NCBI GenBank assembly: GCA_036012905.1
Contig: DASCQF010000139.1
Location: forward strand, 89,595 to 153,594
Source of the DNA: NP936 sp002726085
GTDB taxonomy: Bacteria > Acidobacteriota > Vicinamibacteria > Vicinamibacterales > UBA8438
Direction of reading: 5' to 3'
DNA: 64,000 nt
The position numbers were made by a program, and so were the translations under genes. This document shows positions 51,538 to 60,374 of this stretch, piece by piece (position 1 is the first letter of the stretch; each line of letters begins with the position of its first letter). The notes beneath the pieces were generated by a model. The model made no database searches. It saw only the letters and a program-made list of their open reading frames with translations, and had not been told where the DNA came from.

Positions 51538-51988
51538 GAGCCCTCCCTGCACCGTCGAAGGCGCACCCGAACGGGCTGTTCGAGAACCGCCGCATAGCTG
51601 TCCTGTACACGCGAACCGCATCATTGTAACGCTGGCACTCAACCGCAAGCCGGTTTTCAAGGCCGGCCGGTCATGCGTGCTTCCGAGGTGTCGATGTGAC
51701 ACTGCTCCGAGCAGTTCGCGGTGATGCCAGATGGCGGGGGCGCCTCGACACACCTGTTTCACATGCTGCACACTGTCGGGACTCGTCATCGTGCAAAACT
51801 GTAAACACCCAGTTCGACAGGCGAAAGTCACAATCTTCATAACACATTGTCTTTAAAAGAGATGGTCAGTTTGGATCAATCTATTTTCGCTTGACATTCG
51901 CCTGGCACGTTCCTAGAATACCGTTTAGCTGCCAACCTGAAATGCCGTCCACCTGGAAACAGATCAACAGGTCGAGAGGAAGTCAACG
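51538..51988. other. Intergenic region between LVIVD gene and recA
   Basis: About 450 bases. The right end carries the recA promoter (annotated). The middle (51640-51870) has no gene that I can support, though it is less GC-rich than the surroundings near 51840-51890. No LexA-type operator that I know is recognisable. Confidence 0.5.
51891..51919 (+). promoter_or_regulatory. recA promoter (sigma-70 type)
   Basis: TTGACA at 51891-51896, a 17-base spacer, and TAGAAT at 51914-51919: a perfect -35, ideal spacing and a five-of-six -10. Start of transcription would fall near 51926, a leader of about 63 bases. Confidence 0.75.
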
Positions 51989-53029
51989 ATGAAAGAAGAC
52001 CACCGCCCGCGCGAGCGTGAGAAAGCCATTGAGATAGCGGTCGGGCAGATCGAAAAGCAGTTCGGCAAGGGCGCCATCATGCGTCTCGGCCAAGACGCCG
52101 TTGCCGCCATTCCAAACATCTCGACCGGCTCGATCAGCATCGACCACGCGCTCGGCATCGGCGGTGTTCCACGGGGACGCGTCGTCGAGATCTTTGGTCC
52201 CGAGGCATCGGGCAAGACCACGCTCACCCTCCAGATCATCGCCCAGGCACAAGCGAGCGGCGGCACCGCCGCCTTCGTGGACGCCGAGCATGCGCTCGAC
52301 CCGACCTATGCAAACAAGCTCGGGGTCGATCTCGACAACCTCCTGGTCTCACAGCCGGACAATGGAGAACAGGCGCTCGAGATCGTAGAGGTGCTTGTTC
52401 GCTCGGGCGGCGCCGACGTGGTGGTTGTCGACTCGGTCGCGGCACTCGTGCCACGCGCCGAAATCGACGGCGAAATGGGGGACGCACAGGTCGGGCTACA
52501 AGCGCGACTGATGTCGCAGGCGCTCCGCAAGCTCACGGCGGTGGTCTCGAAGTCCCGCACCTGTCTCATCTTCATCAATCAGCTACGCGAAAAGATCGGT
52601 GTCATGTTCGGCAGTCCGGAGACCACCACCGGCGGCCGCGCATTGAAGTTCTACTCGTCGGTCCGAATCGATATCCGCCGCATCGGCGCCATCAAGGACG
52701 GCGACCAGGTGGTCGGCAACCGCACCCGGGTCAAGGTGGTCAAGAACAAGGTGGCCCCACCGTTCCGGATGGCTGAATTCGATCTGATGTATGGCGAAGG
52801 GGTCTCCCGCCAGGGCGACCTGCTGGATCTGGCCGTGGACCGACGAATCGTCGAAAAGAGCGGCACCTGGTTCTCCTACAGCGGCGAGCGCCTGGGGCAG
52901 GGTCGCGAAAAGGTCAAGCTGTTCTTGAAGCAGAACCCCGAGATCTTCGACACCATCGACGCGCGAGTCCGCAAGGAACTAGGGCTCACGACCGACGCGG
53001 AGCCCGAGACCGAATCGGTCTCCGTCTAG
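51989..53029 (+). CDS. recA: Recombinase RecA
   Basis: 346 residues from ATG 51989, with AGAGGA about eight bases upstream. Walker A GPEASGKTT at 70-78, Walker B VVVVDSVAAL, the L2 region with FINQLREKIGVMFGSPETTTGG, and a normal acidic C-terminal tail. It binds ssDNA and ATP for strand exchange and SOS LexA cleavage. It stands alone behind its own promoter; a hairpin-like inverted repeat follows. Confidence 0.98.
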   Translation: MKEDHRPREREKAIEIAVGQIEKQFGKGAIMRLGQDAVAAIPNISTGSISIDHALGIGGVPRGRVVEIFGPEASGKTTLTLQIIAQAQASGGTAAFVDAEHALDPTYANKLGVDLDNLLVSQPDNGEQALEIVEVLVRSGGADVVVVDSVAALVPRAEIDGEMGDAQVGLQARLMSQALRKLTAVVSKSRTCLIFINQLREKIGVMFGSPETTTGGRALKFYSSVRIDIRRIGAIKDGDQVVGNRTRVKVVKNKVAPPFRMAEFDLMYGEGVSRQGDLLDLAVDRRIVEKSGTWFSYSGERLGQGREKVKLFLKQNPEIFDTIDARVRKELGLTTDAEPETESVSV

Positions 53030-53060
53030 CAGCCCGTGGCGGAACCCCGCGTTGCGAGGG

Positions 53061-53126
53061 TCCCGAATCAGAAATCCGTCATCTGTTTCCCGGGCGGGGC
53101 ATGTGCAACGGACTTCTGATTCGGGA
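53061..53126. terminator. Inverted repeat between recA and the methyltransferase (bidirectional)
   Basis: Arms of 19 bases, TCCCGAATCAGAAATCCGT at 53061-53079 and its reverse complement with one mismatch at 53108-53126, are separated by 28 bases. It sits between convergent genes and can end both transcripts. The arms contain TCAGAA-TCC, recalling the local repeat family. Confidence 0.6.
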
Positions 53127-53128
53127 CA

Positions 53129-54412
53129 CTAGTTGGATTTGCGGAAGAGCACGATCCGGTTGGTGTTGGTGCCCTTCCGGTTGTTGGAGACACCCCAACA
53201 ATTCGCGGTCTTGGTGAACGTTTGAGAGTTGATGACGACCGCCAGGGGCTCGAGCCCCACCGACTCCCCACAAGGGATGGCCGTTTCTTCGAGCTTGATC
53301 GCACCGCCCCTCACTTCACCCACTTCGAATGCAACATGCCCACCTGGCACCAGCACACGTCGAAGTTCGGCGAACACGTCGGTCATCGCCGCGCGCCACG
53401 TGTCGAGCTTTCGAGCGATCGTGATCGGCACCGTGTCTGCCTCGATGCCGCAGAACCAGCAGCGCAACCAGTTATCCGTCGCGTAGTCGACAACGTCGAG
53501 GAAGGGAGGCGACGTCACGACGAGATGGACCGAAGAAGATTGCAGCTCGGGAGTTCTGCTGGACGCCCGCACCAGGAGCTGCGCCCCGCCAGCGTGCCCC
53601 GCCAGCCGTCGTCTCGTGGCGTGGTCGCAGTCCCGCAGCAGTGATTTGCTCTTCTTGAGAATGAGTTGGACGACATCGCGGGCGGGCGGCGTCTGCCCGC
53701 GCCGAGCATTGATCTTCCGCTGCGAGGCGATTGACACCGCCTGATTCGGCGGCAGCGTGTAGACCGAAAAGAACCCGCGCGAGTGTCCCGTGAGCCGATT
53801 CACGGCGACCATCTCGATCCACTCGTCGACCGTGTCCATTTTCCCCGAAATCTGACGCTTCCGCAGATACGAACGTAGGGCGCAGATTGTCTTCAGCGTG
53901 TCGGAGTGGAAGAAGACGTCCAAACCCTCTCGATCGCAGACGCCGTCGGTCAGATCGATGGCGTGCAAGCGATCCGACACTTGTTCTAGCGTGGGCGGCG
54001 CAAGACGGGGCTTGGTGAGCACACGGCTCAGCGGATTCACGTCGCAACCGGCAACGGTTCGGTCCCGTAGGGCGGCCTCGACGAGTGTCGTTCCGCGACC
54101 CATGAAAGGGTCGTATACGACCTCACCAGGCTCTGTGAGCCTTTGCACGAAGAAATCGACTAGCTGCGGCTTGAAGCAGGCGCGGTAGGAGATCTCGTGC
54201 AGGCTGTTTCCGGCCCGCTGCTTACTGGTCCAGAACTCGTTTGTGTAGGTTTCAAGACTGACACTGTGACCGTCGCAATCGGTCTCGGTCATCTTGACGC
54301 GCGTCGGCCTCCCCTCCCAGGCAAACCGCCGCAGATTGTCCTCAAACGCGTCGACTCCAGATAGCCTCCCGACGGCGGGGCCCTCGGACCGCGAGAGTGG
54401 GAGCTGCTTCAT
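53129..54412 (-). CDS. Site-specific DNA methyltransferase (N4/N6-amino)
   Basis: 427 residues from ATG 54412. SAM-binding motif I is DPFMGRGTT at 101-109, directly after a motif-X-like segment; the catalytic motif IV is TSPPF at 300-304. This order with about 200 intervening residues is an alpha-like arrangement, with the middle part likely the target-recognition domain. It methylates cytosine N4 or adenine N6. No restriction endonuclease lies next to it, so it may be an orphan epigenetic enzyme; it is preceded by a ribbon-helix-helix protein in the same direction. Confidence 0.85.
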   Translation of the reverse strand: MKQLPLSRSEGPAVGRLSGVDAFEDNLRRFAWEGRPTRVKMTETDCDGHSVSLETYTNEFWTSKQRAGNSLHEISYRACFKPQLVDFFVQRLTEPGEVVYDPFMGRGTTLVEAALRDRTVAGCDVNPLSRVLTKPRLAPPTLEQVSDRLHAIDLTDGVCDREGLDVFFHSDTLKTICALRSYLRKRQISGKMDTVDEWIEMVAVNRLTGHSRGFFSVYTLPPNQAVSIASQRKINARRGQTPPARDVVQLILKKSKSLLRDCDHATRRRLAGHAGGAQLLVRASSRTPELQSSSVHLVVTSPPFLDVVDYATDNWLRCWFCGIEADTVPITIARKLDTWRAAMTDVFAELRRVLVPGGHVAFEVGEVRGGAIKLEETAIPCGESVGLEPLAVVINSQTFTKTANCWGVSNNRKGTNTNRIVLFRKSN

Positions 54413-54478
54413 GTCGAGGGGACACAGGCCAAAACCCTGTGCACTGGGACGGGATGGTAGGAGAAAGCTCGTGACCGG

Positions 54479-54730
54479 TCAATCCTTCCGCCTGAGCAGT
54501 CCGCGCAGCAGCTCTCGGTCTGACCCTTTGAGGCGCCGGGCGTAGAGCGCGAGAGCTTCGCCCGTCACCTGGCGCTGTGGCCTGCCGAGGAGCCGGGTCA
54601 GGGCGTCCAGCAGCTCCTTCGTCTCGGGTTCGAGCCGGAGGGTGGTCTGCACGTATGTCGTGGTGACGGCCAGACCGCCTCTGCCGGCCGGCGGACGGCC
54701 CGGAGGGCGCTTTGTCGAGGACTTGGCCAT
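54479..54730 (-). CDS. Ribbon-helix-helix (CopG-type) DNA-binding protein
   Basis: 83 residues from ATG 54730. A basic, Pro/Gly-rich arm (KRPPGRPPAGRGG) precedes YVQTTLRLEPETKELLDALT and LGRPQRQVTGEALALYARRL, the strand-helix-helix of RHH repressors. It is encoded 66 bases upstream of the methyltransferase gene on the same strand. Its most likely job is to control this operon; two palindromes lie just upstream of its start. Confidence 0.65.
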   Translation of the reverse strand: MAKSSTKRPPGRPPAGRGGLAVTTTYVQTTLRLEPETKELLDALTRLLGRPQRQVTGEALALYARRLKGSDRELLRGLLRRKD

Positions 54731-54765
54731 GGGCGCGGAACGATACCATGCCGCGTGCTGGTCGC

Positions 54766-54793
54766 AAAGTATATACTTTTGTTGACATCAACA
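54766..54793. promoter_or_regulatory. Two adjacent palindromes, candidate operator
   Basis: AAAGTATATACTTT (54766-54779) is a perfect 14-base palindrome. TGTTGACATCAACA, starting at 54780, is an inverted repeat with 6-base arms and a 2-base gap. Both lie between the divergent RHH/methyltransferase and ftsB-like transcription units, and the second overlaps the -35 of the ftsB-like promoter. Confidence 0.6.
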
Positions 54794-54810
54794 ACATAAT
54801 GCACTATAAC
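54782..54810 (+). promoter_or_regulatory. Promoter for the ftsB-like gene
   Basis: TTGACA at 54782-54787, a 17-base spacer and TATAAC at 54805-54810. Transcription would begin near 54817 and reach ATG 54895 after about 78 bases, which argues against earlier start codons in this frame. Confidence 0.65.
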
Positions 54811-54894
54811 TTGCGCCTCGATGATGAATGGGTGCCCCTCCGATCGGAGAGGACGAGCAGACGCGCCGGCGTGGTCTGGGAGTGTGACGACCTC

Positions 54895-55314
54895 ATGGCA
54901 CGGGACACTGTGACGAAGAGCTCCCCGATCGATCGGCTCAACGAGTTGCCGCCACTGCCGCGACGCACACCGACGCCGCGCCGCACTGGACGGTACGTGC
55001 TGCTGCTTGTCACCATTCTGTTGATTGCCAACGCGTTCGTGGGCGAGCGTGGGCTCGTCGCGCTGTTTCGGGCCAACCGGGAGCACGCTCAGCTGCAGCA
55101 AGTCATCGACGCCCTGCATGCCGAGAACGGGCAGCTACATCGTTACGTCGAAGCCCTGACGGAGGATCCACGTCTGATCGAGGCCGTGGCGCGTGGCGAG
55201 CTCGACATGATCAGACCAGGAGAGCAGCTTTTCATCGTCAGAACGACGACGGCACTCTCCGCTGAAACAGCGCCGATTCCCCCGAACGCCGACCCCACCG
55301 ACGGCGTTCGGTAG
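54895..55314 (+). CDS. FtsB/DivIC-like septum-formation initiator
   Basis: 139 residues from ATG 54895, chosen because the promoter overlaps all upstream start codons. A basic cytoplasmic start (RRTPTPRRTGR), one helix (YVLLLVTILLIANAFVG), then a leucine-zipper-like coil (REHAQLQQVIDALHAENGQLHRYVEAL) and the FtsB tail element DPRLIEAVARGELDMIRPGE. Such proteins join FtsL and FtsQ at the division site. The tail beyond 115 is unremarkable. Confidence 0.8.
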   Translation: MARDTVTKSSPIDRLNELPPLPRRTPTPRRTGRYVLLLVTILLIANAFVGERGLVALFRANREHAQLQQVIDALHAENGQLHRYVEALTEDPRLIEAVARGELDMIRPGEQLFIVRTTTALSAETAPIPPNADPTDGVR

Positions 55315-55398
55315 CATGGCCCGGCTTCCGTCTACGATGCGCGATCACCTTTTTCGTGCGTCAGCGAGTGCCCATAGCCCGCAGGCTGTCGTTGTTCA

Positions 55399-56946
55399 TC
55401 AGCCGGCGAGCACGGCCCGTAGCTTGTCGCCCGATTCAATCACGCTCCACCCGGCGAGCTCCGCCAGCAGGTTGGCTTGTAGTGGCGTAAGGCGCGTCAA
55501 GGCCTGAGCGTTTTGGCCGATCGTGCGGTAATGGGGAAACCGGGCCAGCGGAGCATCCGGAGCGTCACTGGCGCCGGAGGGCAGTATGCGGCGAATCTCA
55601 TCGGGGAGCCCCGCCTCCCAGGCCGGAACACGGCCGTTGTAGACCCAGCACACTGACACGTCCCAACCACCCTCGATACCCCACCAGTCGTTCGGCTGCA
55701 CCGTCAAACGAGAAGAGGCCACCATGGGGTGGCCTGCACGCTTGGCCGCCCGCCAGGCCGACACCACCTCTCGATACGCCGCCGGCAGGAAGACCTGATT
55801 GTGTGGCCATCGCTGGCTGGGCTGACCAAACAGGGGTGGCACCGCCGGATCGATCTGACCGTTGTCGGGCCAGTGGCGCGCGTCATGATCAATGTCGAGC
55901 GGCCAGACGGAGTTGAGGAACACGACCACCGTCGGGATCCGCCGACGCAGCATCCCGAGCAGCGCCAGGTTGTCGACATCGCCGCCGTCGGTGAACAGGT
56001 CGTTGACCACGCAAGGACCGCTGTTGGCGGCGGGGAGCGTCCAGTAGCACGCGTGGGGATAGGCGCGCACATCCCGGTCCGGCGTGTTGAACGCGCTGCT
56101 CGCGCCGATCATGTCGCCCAGTGTGAACGGTCGAAGCGGTGGCCGGACCGCCACACGTCCGTCGGTGGCGCCCACAGCTGGGGGCCCCGCCGAGCCAAAG
56201 CCGAGCGGTTCCACGAACGTGCCTCCCACCGTGCGCGGGCCAGCCTCGGCGTCCCTGAGCACCCGCCGTTGTGGCGAGCCGACATAGAGCGGGGTGTACT
56301 CGAAAGGTAACCGCTGCTGGGAGGCTGACCGCGACTCCGGCCAGTTCAAGGTAGCGTGCACCACCGGAAACGGTCGCGTCACGCGCGGCCGATGACACCG
56401 GCGCACCGGCAACACTCGTTCCCCGGCGGCCGCAAACGCCGAACCGGCCGCGGGGCCGAACCCGGTCGGCTCCGTTGGGTCGTAGAGCCCGACAGGAGCC
56501 AGAAAGGTCTCTCCGACCGCGCGACTCCACACTTGGTCGGGACGGACCGAGCCGTCGGCGTCCAACGCAACGAAGGAGTCACGGAAATGACTGGTCGCCG
56601 ATAGCAGCAGCGAGCGGGGTTCGAGTCGGTCGAGACCTTCACGAGTCAGCTGGTCCGGGCGGGTCACAACACCGAGCTCGACCGCGCCATCGGCCGCGTA
56701 GAGATACGGCACGGCGGCCCAGGCGCTACCCGATACGCAGGAGAGGTAGCCGATGCGATCCAGCAGACCGAGCTCGACCAGGCCACGCAGCTGTCCGACC
56801 GTAGCCGCCATCGACCGGGTGCCGCCACCGGAGATGCACACCGCAGTCTGCGGGAGCGGCTCGCTCAGCACTCCGTCCCGTTGTTCGGGCGCACGCCCCG
56901 GGCCCTCGTCGGCCCAGACACGGACCGATACGCGCTGACCTGACAC
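55399..56946 (-). CDS. cPLA2/lysophospholipase-like acyl hydrolase
   Basis: 515 residues. The catalytic Ser-Asp pair of cytosolic phospholipase A2 is visible: CISGGGTRS (oxyanion Gly-rich loop, Arg44), LSCVSGSAW (nucleophile Ser72) and FTDGGDVDN (Asp320). RPFPVVHATLN, PFEYTPLYVG and LGDMIGASSAFN are the following family blocks, with VVVFLNSVWPLD after the Asp. cPLA2-type enzymes cleave fatty acids from phospholipids. The N-terminal 30 residues have no signal peptide. The start codon is GTG or ATG near 56946. Bacterial homologues are rare, so the enzyme's target is open. Confidence 0.82.
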   Translation of the reverse strand: MSGQRVSVRVWADEGPGRAPEQRDGVLSEPLPQTAVCISGGGTRSMAATVGQLRGLVELGLLDRIGYLSCVSGSAWAAVPYLYAADGAVELGVVTRPDQLTREGLDRLEPRSLLLSATSHFRDSFVALDADGSVRPDQVWSRAVGETFLAPVGLYDPTEPTGFGPAAGSAFAAAGERVLPVRRCHRPRVTRPFPVVHATLNWPESRSASQQRLPFEYTPLYVGSPQRRVLRDAEAGPRTVGGTFVEPLGFGSAGPPAVGATDGRVAVRPPLRPFTLGDMIGASSAFNTPDRDVRAYPHACYWTLPAANSGPCVVNDLFTDGGDVDNLALLGMLRRRIPTVVVFLNSVWPLDIDHDARHWPDNGQIDPAVPPLFGQPSQRWPHNQVFLPAAYREVVSAWRAAKRAGHPMVASSRLTVQPNDWWGIEGGWDVSVCWVYNGRVPAWEAGLPDEIRRILPSGASDAPDAPLARFPHYRTIGQNAQALTRLTPLQANLLAELAGWSVIESGDKLRAVLAG

Positions 56947-56947
56947 G

Positions 56948-58447
56948 CTATCGGTCTGGGTATTCCATCGTGAACGGATCGGGCAGTGGAATCCGCACCA
57001 CCTCGCCCCGGCTCATGTCTTCGAGCATGTACTCCGGCCGCTCCGGGTCGCCGGCCAGAATCGCCTCGAGATTACCCACGACGAGGATGGCCAATTCGTC
57101 GGGGTCGAGATAGCGCTGCGCGACGTCGAGCACGTGTTCCGCCGTCACCGCTGCGATATTGTCGCGATACACGGCCAGGTAGGCTGGGTCGCGACCCGTG
57201 TACTCGTCACTGGCGAACAGCCCGGCCGTCGATGCGGCGCTCGAGAAATTGCGAGAGAAGGTTTCGACAAAGTAGGCAATCGAATTCCGGAGCTCTTCCT
57301 CCCCGACCGGCTCGGTGCGGATTCGCTCAATTTCCTCGAGCACGATTGCGGTCGCCCGCGCGACTGTCTCGCTACGCGACTGGAAGCCGGCCTGGAACAC
57401 CCCTTTGTAGTAGACCCCGACGCCGAAGTTCGAGCTCGCGCTGTAAGCCAGCCCCTCATCGGAACGGATCCGGGTCAACAGCCGCGCACTGAAACCGCCT
57501 CCCCCAAGGATGTCGTTCATCACCAGCAGCTTGTAACGATCGGGGTCGTCTCGTGTCGTGCCCAGGTGGCCAATCGCGACTCGCCCCTGGTTCACGTCCG
57601 GCTTGTCGACCAGATACAGACCTGGTTCCGGCGTCACGTCCTGAGCAGGCACCGGCGGGACCGACTCGGTGCCAACGGTCCACCCGGCCATGCGTCGCTC
57701 GAGCTCGGCGAGAATCGCGGACGTCTCCAGGTCGCCCGACGCAGAAAAGATGAAGTTGCCCGGATGATAGTAACGACGGTGAAACGCCACCAGATCGTCA
57801 CGCGTGATGGCTTCGACCGTGGCCCGCGTGCGAGGACGAGTCGAGAAGTGCTCGTCCCCCCGCATCAGCCGCCCCCACTCGCGCCCCTCGATGCTCCCGG
57901 TGGAGTCGTTGCGACGCTCCATCTGCTGGACCGATCGGCTCGTGGCCAGCGCCAGGCGACCTTCGTCGAACCCAGGGTTCCGCAACATGTCGAAAAAGAG
58001 ATCCAGACACGTGTCCAGATCCTTGGTCAGGCAGTTGAGGCTCGCCCCACCACTGGTCGCCCCAATGTTGCTCCCTATGCTGGCGGCGAGAAACGCCGCC
58101 TCTTCGTCAAAATCGGTCGCGCTCATCGTCGTGGTGCCCCCGGCGCGCAACTGGCTGCCCGTCAGACTCGCCAGTCCGATCTTGTCTGGTGGGTCGAGAT
58201 AGGCGCCAGTGCGAATCAGCAGCGAAATCGAGACCAGGGGGAGCTCGTGATCCTCGACGACGAACGTCACGACGCCGTTCGGCAATACGTGTCGATGGTC
58301 GGCGGCCTCCGGCGGCGTAAAATCGAGCAGCTCGTAGGTCAGGTCGTTCGGATGCGCAGGTATCGATTGCGCGGAAACGGCGCCGGCCGCCACAAAGGAC
58401 AGACCTAGCGTGAGCACCGCGACGACAGGTACTGTATGCCGTCTCAT
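56948..58447 (-). CDS. M16 peptidase-like subunit, catalytically empty
   Basis: 499 residues from ATG 58447. Signal peptide (AVLTLGLSFVAAGAVSAQ), then the M16 two-domain fold with the Gly-rich loop GDLETSAILAELERRMAGW and NDILGGGGFSARL. The zinc motif HxxEH is replaced by GLASLTGSQ. It overlaps the active subunit by four bases (ATGA), so the two are made together, as in known heterodimeric M16B pairs. The R/Y-type substrate motif (RIRSDEGLAY) is kept. Confidence 0.9.
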   Translation of the reverse strand: MRRHTVPVVAVLTLGLSFVAAGAVSAQSIPAHPNDLTYELLDFTPPEAADHRHVLPNGVVTFVVEDHELPLVSISLLIRTGAYLDPPDKIGLASLTGSQLRAGGTTTMSATDFDEEAAFLAASIGSNIGATSGGASLNCLTKDLDTCLDLFFDMLRNPGFDEGRLALATSRSVQQMERRNDSTGSIEGREWGRLMRGDEHFSTRPRTRATVEAITRDDLVAFHRRYYHPGNFIFSASGDLETSAILAELERRMAGWTVGTESVPPVPAQDVTPEPGLYLVDKPDVNQGRVAIGHLGTTRDDPDRYKLLVMNDILGGGGFSARLLTRIRSDEGLAYSASSNFGVGVYYKGVFQAGFQSRSETVARATAIVLEEIERIRTEPVGEEELRNSIAYFVETFSRNFSSAASTAGLFASDEYTGRDPAYLAVYRDNIAAVTAEHVLDVAQRYLDPDELAILVVGNLEAILAGDPERPEYMLEDMSRGEVVRIPLPDPFTMEYPDR

Positions 58448-60177
58448 CTTCCCCCCCCGGCACCAGCCTGCCGCTCACGCGCGATCTCGAGCAGCACCGC
58501 GACCATGTCCTGGTTCTCGGGCGGCGCCTGAGCGGCCATCTGCTCGAGCTGGACCATGACCTGCCCGAGCTGTTCGGCGTTCATCTGCCCGATCATCGTC
58601 ATCATCTGACTGACCTGTTGCCGCTCCTGCTCGTCGAGCCCGGCTAGACGCGGGTCGGGCGCCTCGTCCGACTCCTTCCGGTAGTAAATGGCCACGGCCC
58701 GGTTCTCAGGTTCGAAATAGGTGTTGGCCACCCGCATGATGTCATTGGCGGTCACCGCCTCGTAGAGCGCCGGGTCGGTGTTAATCGTGTCCCAGCCGCG
58801 CCAAGCCTCGCGCACCAGCAGCTGGTTCATCAACCCGAAGTTGGACCGCAACCCTCGAAAGTTCGACGCGGCGTTCTGGTTCTTGACCTTCTGCAGCTCG
58901 CGCTCCGCCACGGGTTCGGTCTTCAGCCGCTCGATCTCCGCGTAGAGAGCCTGCTCGACTTCCTCCGGCGTGCGCCCCTCCTTTGCCGTGCCACCCAACG
59001 AGAACATCCCTTCGAACTTGTGGCCGGTCTGGCCACCCGATGCGTTGGTAGCCACCTGCTGATCCTCGACCAGGGCCTGGTAGAGCCGACCGGTCCGCCC
59101 GTTGAGCAGCTGCCCCAACACGAAGAGCGGCGGCTCATCGACATGCCCATCCGGAACCGAGTGATACCGGATGTTGACTTGTGGATTCGTCTCGGCGTAG
59201 GCGGTCATCCGCTTTTCGCCGAGCTGCGGCATCTCGCGCGTCCGCGGCTGCGGGGCGGACCGATCGCTGCGCCGGAGCCGTCCGAAATACCGCTCGGCAA
59301 GCGCCTTCGCTTCGGCCGGATCGAAATCGCCTACCAGCGCTGCGGTCAGATTGTTGGGCGCGTAGTAGGTGCCGAAGAAGGCCAGCGCCTCCTCGCGGGT
59401 AATCCCCTCGAGATCGCTCGGCCAGCCGACGATCGGCCAGCTATAGGGCGACGACTGCCAGAACAGCGCATCGAACTGTTCCTGGAACTTGCCGGTCGGC
59501 GTACTGTCGGTGCGCAAACGGCGCTCCTCGTGCACGACCTCGCGTTCGGAGTAGAACTCACGGAAGACCGGGTTCAGCAATCGATCCGACTCCATCCAAA
59601 ACCAGAGCTCGAGCTTGTTGGCCGGCACGTTGACGAAATAGATGGTGTAGTCGTAGCTGGTCCCGGCGTTCATGCCCGACGCGCCCTGGCCGGAGTAGGT
59701 CCGGCTAAAGTCCTCCTTGATGATCAACTCGCCTTGTTCCTCGAGTAGCGCGTCGAATCGCCCGATCAGCTCCTGATGCCGGTCGGTCCGCAGGGCTGGA
59801 TCGTCCGGGTCCTCGATTTGCCCGAGCCGGTGCGCCTCGAGCAGCGCCGCTTCTTCGACACGGATGTCCGCCTTCACCTCGTCAAGCTGGGCGATGAGCT
59901 GGAGGTCCTGCTCGATGTTCCGAGTGCCGATGGTGGCGGTCCCTTTGAACATCATGTGTTCGAACAGATGGGCCACCCCGGTGATGCCCGGCCGCTCATA
60001 GACCGACCCTACCTTGGCCACCCACCCGACGGCCACGTTCGGGTCACCGGGTCGCGGCAGCAACAGAATCGTCATACCGTTGTCGAGCACCACTTCCTCG
60101 ACCGGGACTTCCTGCGCCGCCGAGCTCGTTCCACAGAGCGCGAGCGCCAGCGCCAGCGTGCCGATCCGTCTCATCAT
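58444..60177 (-). CDS. Zinc M16 peptidase, active subunit
   Basis: 577 residues from ATG 60177. Signal peptide (MMRRIGTLALALALCGTSSA), HLFEH (His70, Glu73, His74) is the inverted zinc motif, with the downstream Glu in REVVHEERR. LNGRTGRLYQALVEDQ is the substrate motif, and a Gln-rich coil (QMMTMIGQMNAEQLGQVMVQ) ends the protein. Exported metalloprotease acting in the periplasm or outer face, probably on small proteins or peptides. Confidence 0.94.
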   Translation of the reverse strand: MMRRIGTLALALALCGTSSAAQEVPVEEVVLDNGMTILLLPRPGDPNVAVGWVAKVGSVYERPGITGVAHLFEHMMFKGTATIGTRNIEQDLQLIAQLDEVKADIRVEEAALLEAHRLGQIEDPDDPALRTDRHQELIGRFDALLEEQGELIIKEDFSRTYSGQGASGMNAGTSYDYTIYFVNVPANKLELWFWMESDRLLNPVFREFYSEREVVHEERRLRTDSTPTGKFQEQFDALFWQSSPYSWPIVGWPSDLEGITREEALAFFGTYYAPNNLTAALVGDFDPAEAKALAERYFGRLRRSDRSAPQPRTREMPQLGEKRMTAYAETNPQVNIRYHSVPDGHVDEPPLFVLGQLLNGRTGRLYQALVEDQQVATNASGGQTGHKFEGMFSLGGTAKEGRTPEEVEQALYAEIERLKTEPVAERELQKVKNQNAASNFRGLRSNFGLMNQLLVREAWRGWDTINTDPALYEAVTANDIMRVANTYFEPENRAVAIYYRKESDEAPDPRLAGLDEQERQQVSQMMTMIGQMNAEQLGQVMVQLEQMAAQAPPENQDMVAVLLEIARERQAGAGGGR

Positions 60178-60374
60178 GTCTTCGTTCTGCTGTCGGGACC
60201 ACTATCTCCGGTGGCCACACTCAGACCGATTCGCAGCATGTGTCTCAGCAGTCTGGCACAGTCCGCCGCCCGAGCCAAGGCCGACGCACGCCCACGTGTC
60301 AGTCTCCGGGTGACAGGCTACAATATGGACCAACCTGTCCGGCCCGGTACGCCTGTTGTCCCGTCACCAGTTCG

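Noticed and set aside
51850..51988. LexA-type operator at recA
   Set aside because: No sequence matching a known LexA box could be recognised; regulation by SOS is likely from family knowledge but not seen.
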